Source of the DNA: Dolosigranulum pigrum ATCC 51524
Lineage (GTDB): Bacteria > Bacillota > Bacilli > Lactobacillales > Carnobacteriaceae_A
NCBI RefSeq assembly: GCF_000245815.1
Contig: NZ_JH601103.1
Coordinates: 1,141,438-1,205,437, forward strand
Direction of reading: 5' to 3'
Length of the DNA: 64,000 nt
Shown: piece by piece, positions 62,972 through 64,000 of the stretch
How positions within the stretch are numbered: the first letter of the stretch is position 1
Layout: each line of letters starts with the position of its first letter
Position numbers and translations under genes: made by a program
Notes under the pieces: model-generated
Told to the model about the DNA's origin: nothing
The model's database searches: none
Seen by the model: only the letters and a program-made list of their open reading frames with translations

Positions 62972-64000
62972 TTAATCATCAACCTTCTCTGTCATAAATC
63001 GTTCAATCAATTCCCGCTTAAATCCCTTTGAGTACAAGAATGCCTTCGTTTTTTGGTGAAGTTCATACCCCTGTGTCTTGCGAGAATATCGCCGCAGAGC
63101 CTTCTCACCTTGCTTGACTAAGGCATCATACTCTTCATCCTCATCAACTTCTGGCTCCATCTCATCAAATGCCAAGTTAATGACTTCATTCGTATAACCT
63201 TTTTTGAATAAATAATTATTCAACTTCTGCATCCGTTGTCGCTCAGATGTTTTATTGCGCTTCTTCATCCGTTTCTTAATAAGGGCACAAGCATTCTCGA
63301 CTTGCTCTGATAAGTCATATTCAACTTGAGCAACCTGAATCGACTGATCATCAACACCACGCTCTGCTAAATCTTGCGCAATAACTCTTGGCCCTTTTCT
63401 ATTCACTCGTGCGGCTGTTCGTACATAACTCTTGGCATATTCGAGATCATTAATTAAGTTCTGTTCTTTCAACTTATCGACAACGGCATCTGCTTGAGCT
63501 AAGAATTCATGCTCCGCTAAATCATCTCTAATTTCCTGCTCAGTTCGCATCTTATAACTCAAATAATTCAGCGCTCTTGTATAAGCTTTCGAGAAGTTAT
63601 CTTCAACTTCCAATTGCTTCTGAAACTCTTCAGAAATCAACATCCCTTTGCGGAGCAAATGTTTGACTAATAAAGCTTCTGCAATCGGAAAAGCATACTC
63701 TCCACCCAAATAAACATTATAACGTCCTTTTCGTTTTTGGGCACTAATTTTTGTAATTGTCCGCTTATAATTCGGGTCATTCTTAGCCGGTATTTGATTC
63801 CCTCGTCCGGATTGCTTCAAATGTTGAACATAAGCTTCCGCGTCACGTGCATTAATTTCTTGAGCTGAATATTGACTTAACGGCTCTGTTGACTTTTCAA
63901 TCTGAGTAGTCGGTGTTTGGGCATCACTCAGCTCATCAATTTCTTCAGTATCTGATTCTTCATCTGTAGCCGACTGCCAATCCGCATTGGGCTCTACTTG
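62972..64000 (-). CDS. recX: Regulatory protein RecX, 5' end beyond window
   Basis: RecX modulates RecA filaments. The core starts at about NYKRTITKISAQKRKGRYNVYL and has three RecX three-helix repeats (FSKAYTRALNYLSYKMRTEQ, LINDLEYAKSYVRTAARVN, GYTNEVINLAFDEM) plus a further one near the end (TKAFLYSKGFKRELIERFM). The frame stays open without a stop to base 64000, adding 60 codons rich in Glu, Asp, Ser and Thr (QVEPNADWQSATDEESDTEE and on) before a TTG at 63820 that has no Shine-Dalgarno. No ATG or GTG occurs in that part, so the true start is outside the window and the protein has an unusual acidic N-terminal extension of at least about 75 residues. Confidence 0.88.
   Translation of the reverse strand, partial: QVEPNADWQSATDEESDTEEIDELSDAQTPTTQIEKSTEPLSQYSAQEINARDAEAYVQHLKQSGRGNQIPAKNDPNYKRTITKISAQKRKGRYNVYLGGEYAFPIAEALLVKHLLRKGMLISEEFQKQLEVEDNFSKAYTRALNYLSYKMRTEQEIRDDLAEHEFLAQADAVVDKLKEQNLINDLEYAKSYVRTAARVNRKGPRVIAQDLAERGVDDQSIQVAQVEYDLSEQVENACALIKKRMKKRNKTSERQRMQKLNNYLFKKGYTNEVINLAFDEMEPEVDEDEEYDALVKQGEKALRRYSRKTQGYELHQKTKAFLYSKGFKRELIERFMTEKVDD

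Noticed and set aside
1..64000. tRNA, rRNA, CRISPR array, prophage or defence island
   Set aside because: No tRNA-like TTCGAATC arms with acceptor stems, no regularly spaced repeats, no phage or restriction genes were seen on either strand.

Overview
The window is ordinary chromosomal DNA of a low-GC Gram-positive bacterium, almost certainly a member of Lactobacillales. An Aerococcaceae-like relative is my best guess, but that is inference. The support is the Firmicutes gene order (dnaG-rpoD, rplY, trmK-nif3; phoH-ybeY-dgkA-cdd-era-recO; gluP-glcK), the RexAB-type (AddAB) recombination nuclease, a two-subunit glycyl-tRNA synthetase behind a glycine-type T-box, a Zur repressor, lipobox lipoproteins and strong AGGAGG ribosome binding sites. 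I see no rRNA, tRNA, prophage or CRISPR array, and no intact insertion sequence.

Layout. 1-5.6 kb (minus): topA (cut by the window start), dprA, an unrecognised 161-aa gene, rplS with a structured leader, rluD and lspA. 5.7-8.3 kb (plus): two cell-envelope genes, a lipoprotein polysaccharide deacetylase and a DUF4015 putative glycosidase, abutting with no gap. 8.4-31 kb (minus): addA/rexA, addB/rexB, pepT, nif3, trmK, rplY, rpoD, dnaG, a SWIM/SNF2 helicase, an ABC exporter, glyS and glyQ. 31-35 kb (minus): recO, era, cdd, dgkA, ybeY, phoH. 35.4-36.7 kb: a solitary PTS-IIC-like membrane protein preceded by a newly recognised 37-codon leader peptide and attenuator. 36.8-43 kb: yqeY-rpsU, zur, a rhodanese-like protein, glcK, gluP, rpmG (plus) and a class B penicillin-binding protein. 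43-51.5 kb: sodA, a BMP-family nucleoside ABC transporter in four genes, and ftsK. 51.6-64 kb: smaller divergent units (acylphosphatase-yidC, a DUF1189 protein, cshB, zwf, trmL, YtxH protein, type 1c aminotransferase, aromatic acid exporter-like protein, ntdP) and finally mutY and recX, with recX still open at the window end.

The most interesting signal lies at 36.4-36.7 kb. A near-consensus promoter and an AGGAGG site drive a 37-aa peptide ending Leu-Val-Ile-Ile-Ile-Ile directly before its stop codon. Two mutually exclusive RNA structures follow, the second terminator-like, and then the PTS-IIC-like gene. This is the architecture of a branched-chain amino acid attenuator, but the controlled gene is annotated by family as a sugar transporter without IIA or IIB partners. 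That suggests the protein may really serve isoleucine or branched-chain amino acid physiology. A second theme is loss of iron-sulfur ligands in DNA repair: both MutY and AddB/RexB lack the cysteines that hold the [4Fe-4S] cluster in their better-known relatives.

Start codons were moved downstream of the longest reading frame where a clear Shine-Dalgarno sequence fixes them (addA, pepT, ABC exporter, cdd, zur, rhodanese-like, glcK, PBP, ftsK, acylphosphatase and the 61-aa membrane protein). All function assignments come from reading motifs by eye; no database search was run.
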